Shown here in pieces: positions 63,786-64,000 of a DNA stretch of 64,000 bases. A program made the position numbers and the translations under genes. Positions within the stretch are counted from its first letter, which is position 1; each line of letters starts with the position of its first letter. The notes beneath the pieces were generated by a model, which did no database searches, was not told where the DNA came from, and saw nothing but the letters and a program-made list of their open reading frames with translations. This stretch comes from Amphiduros pacificus (lineage: Eukaryota > Annelida > Polychaeta > Phyllodocida > Hesionidae): the NCBI GenBank assembly GCA_949316495.1, contig OX439008.1, forward strand, positions 18,113,290-18,177,289, written 5' to 3'.

Positions 63786-63864
63786 ACCATACCCTTTCAC
63801 TTCTTGGCATCTATGACTCGGATAAATATTAGATTTCATTCTATCAAACAGCTCAAGCAGACTT

Positions 63865-63929
63865 TTCAAGCATAATAGAAAAGTCCTTCTGAAAAAGGTT
63901 CAAGCATAATAGAAAAGTCCTTCTGAAAA
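63865..63929. repeat. Direct duplication upstream of candidate exon 1
   Basis: A 31-bp sequence beginning TTCAAGCATAATAGAAAAG is repeated with a 34-bp period. It lies 80-145 bases upstream of the candidate start codon, within the 5' UTR or promoter. On the minus strand each copy carries an out-of-frame ATG followed by an early stop. Confidence 0.85.
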
Positions 63930-64000
63930 CGTTTTACATATCTTTAAGGAATACAAATAGAAGATGTTATTGAGAAGGTGTGAATAATGGTGTGAAGGTG

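Noticed and set aside
1-64000. Retrovirus-like or Polinton-like element
   Set aside because: No reverse transcriptase, integrase, capsid or polymerase motif and no long terminal repeat pair was recognised in the translated frames.

Overview
This is eukaryotic, AT-rich, intron-dominated DNA with microsatellites, minisatellites and tRNA-derived SINEs. No bacterial operon, CRISPR array, rRNA or convincing functional tRNA gene is visible. The one protein-coding gene I can support is a Cys-loop (pentameric ligand-gated) chloride channel subunit of the glycine receptor / glutamate-gated chloride channel clade. Protein character and repeat types suggest a lophotrochozoan invertebrate, most likely a mollusc; that assignment is an inference.

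The gene lies on the minus strand and spans about 54.7 kb, from a candidate signal-peptide exon near 63.7 kb to the stop codon at 9095. Nine exons join in frame with GT/AG splice sites and compatible phases, giving a predicted protein of 483 residues. In 5'->3' order they are 63785-63685 (candidate signal peptide), 28133-28048 (N-terminal helix), 21589-21522 (strand beta-1), 21285-21065 (loops D, A and E), 18274-18192 (Cys-loop), 16537-16403 (loop B to loop C), 13956-13547 (second disulfide, TM1-TM3), 12986-12870 (cytoplasmic loop) and 9325-9095 (rest of the loop, TM4, stop). The 68, 221 and 83 nt exons match the sizes I recall for vertebrate GABA-A and glycine receptor genes.

Positions 1 to about 8950 are the 3' flank, with a 48-bp minisatellite, a SINE copy with an internal duplication and two CRE-rich patches. 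Introns 2-8 (9.3-28.0 kb) hold an L2/CR1-like retroposon tail, a SINE with target-site duplications, short duplications and microsatellites. Intron 1 (28.1-63.7 kb) holds a 47-bp minisatellite, a 31-bp minisatellite, a tRNA-headed SINE, a long CA repeat, copies of a dispersed repeat family and several perfect palindromes or hairpins.

The most interesting biology is in the receptor. It has the anion-selectivity motif PAR, but its pore carries leucine at M2 position 6', where anion-selective relatives almost always have threonine. The agonist-site residues match neither classical glycine receptors nor nematode GluCl. I saw no retrovirus-like, Polinton-like or toxin fossil that I could support.
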